Of a stretch of DNA of 64,000 nucleotides, positions 63,670-64,000 are shown one piece after another (positions within the stretch are counted from its first letter, which is position 1; each line of letters begins with the position of its first letter). Where the stretch lies: positions 1,922,001 through 1,986,000 of the forward strand of contig NZ_CVUA01000001.1 in NCBI RefSeq assembly GCF_001282785.1, given 5' to 3'. The stretch comes from Halolamina sediminis (GTDB lineage: Archaea; Halobacteriota; Halobacteria; Halobacteriales; Haloferacaceae). The translations under genes and the position numbers were made by a program. The notes below the pieces were generated by a model that saw only the letters and a program-made list of their open reading frames with translations, was not told the DNA's origin and ran no database searches.

Positions 63670-64000
63670 ATGTCACGGAAGGTGCTGCTCGACGTCGACC
63701 CGGGCTGTGACGACGCCGTCGCGCTGGGGCTGGCGCTCGCGAGCGACGAGCTCGACGTGGTCGGCGTGACGACGGTCGCCGGCAACACGAGCGTCGACAA
63801 CGCGACACGGAACGCACTGTCGGTGCTGACGCTGTTCGACCGGACGGACGTGCCCGTCGCCGCGGGCTGTGGTCGGCCGCTGGCACACGAACTCGAGACC
63901 GCCGAGGAGATCCACGGCGAGGGCGGGATCACCGGCGAGCTGCCCGGACCGGCCGCCGAGCCCGTGTCGACGGACGCGCCGGCGTTCATCCGCGAGCAGG
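63670..64000 (+). CDS. Nucleoside hydrolase, 3' end beyond window
   Basis: The first 110 residues are visible: MSRKVLLDVDPGCDDAVALGLALASDELDV, with the DxDPGxDD calcium-binding cluster of inosine-uridine nucleoside hydrolases, VVGVTTVAGNTSVDNATRNAL with the conserved Asn, and PVAAGCGRPL. It cleaves the N-glycosidic bond of ribonucleosides for salvage. It lies 41 nt after the SDR gene. Confidence 0.93.
   Translation, partial: MSRKVLLDVDPGCDDAVALGLALASDELDVVGVTTVAGNTSVDNATRNALSVLTLFDRTDVPVAAGCGRPLAHELETAEEIHGEGGITGELPGPAAEPVSTDAPAFIREQ

Overview
The window is a chromosomal segment of a halophilic archaeon (class Halobacteria). The evidence is very high GC, strongly acidic proteins, the archaeal S10/spc ribosomal gene order, archaeal RNase P subunits, fibrillarin/Nop5, archaeal GHMP-type shikimate and pantoate kinases, a HalX response regulator, Tat signal peptides, and many TATA boxes placed about 27 nt before a start codon (leaderless transcripts). 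Two dispersed intergenic repeats look like a type I associate with Halorubrum/Halolamina-like genomes, but the genus is only a guess.

Layout. 1-8.9 kb: housekeeping and metabolic genes (YhbY-type protein and RNase P component 4; two GT4 glycosyltransferases; RNA-binding protein; thioredoxin-fold protein; DAO-family oxidoreductase divergent from an ornithine cyclodeaminase-like gene; HalX regulator; guaB). 9.1-19.3 kb: membrane and regulatory genes (DUF5794-like protein with a possible small leader gene, membrane ArsR-type regulator, glycerate kinase, TraB-family protein, site-2 protease), then a repeat-rich gap before purM, a Tat lipoprotein, an HTH-CBS protein, DUF555 and an unknown gene. 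19.4-26.2 kb: sulfatase/GtrA pair and an accessory patch with a decayed VapC copy, a broken formate/nitrite-type transporter and an intact AbrB/VapC pair. The patch abuts the 3' end of the chorismate mutase gene, part of which is duplicated on its far side; shikimate and pantoate kinase genes follow, then the second dispersed repeat. 26.3-33.9 kb: an alpha/beta hydrolase with an odd nucleophile elbow, an APC permease fused to stress-protein domains plus a separate UspA, small proteins, a degenerate peroxiredoxin and a divergent pair of TrmB-like regulators.

34.1-48.5 kb is the ribosomal super-operon read leftward: SPOUT methyltransferase, uL3, uL4, uL23, uL2, uS19, uL22, uS3, uL29, Rnp1, uS17, uL14, uL24, eS4, uL5, uS14, uS8, uL6, eL32, eL19, uL18, uS5, uL30, uL15, SecY. 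tRNA-Gly(GCC) lies just upstream in the opposite direction. 49-64 kb: a membrane histidine kinase, a DUF1028 protein, two paralogous ABC-2 export systems bracketing gshA, fibrillarin and Nop5, a ZIP transporter, an AhpD-like protein, a GNAT enzyme, a DUF457-type membrane protein, a Tat-exported double ferritin-like protein, a CDGSH protein, an SDR and a nucleoside hydrolase cut by the window end.

Most of the window is ordinary core genome. The best candidates for something new are: (i) the vapBC-bearing segment bounded by two diverged copies of the chorismate mutase 3' end; (ii) two hairpin-carrying intergenic elements whose outer flanks agree in orientation while their interiors are inverted; (iii) the small leaderless ORF ahead of the DUF5794-like gene; and (iv) the tandem ferritin-like exported protein.
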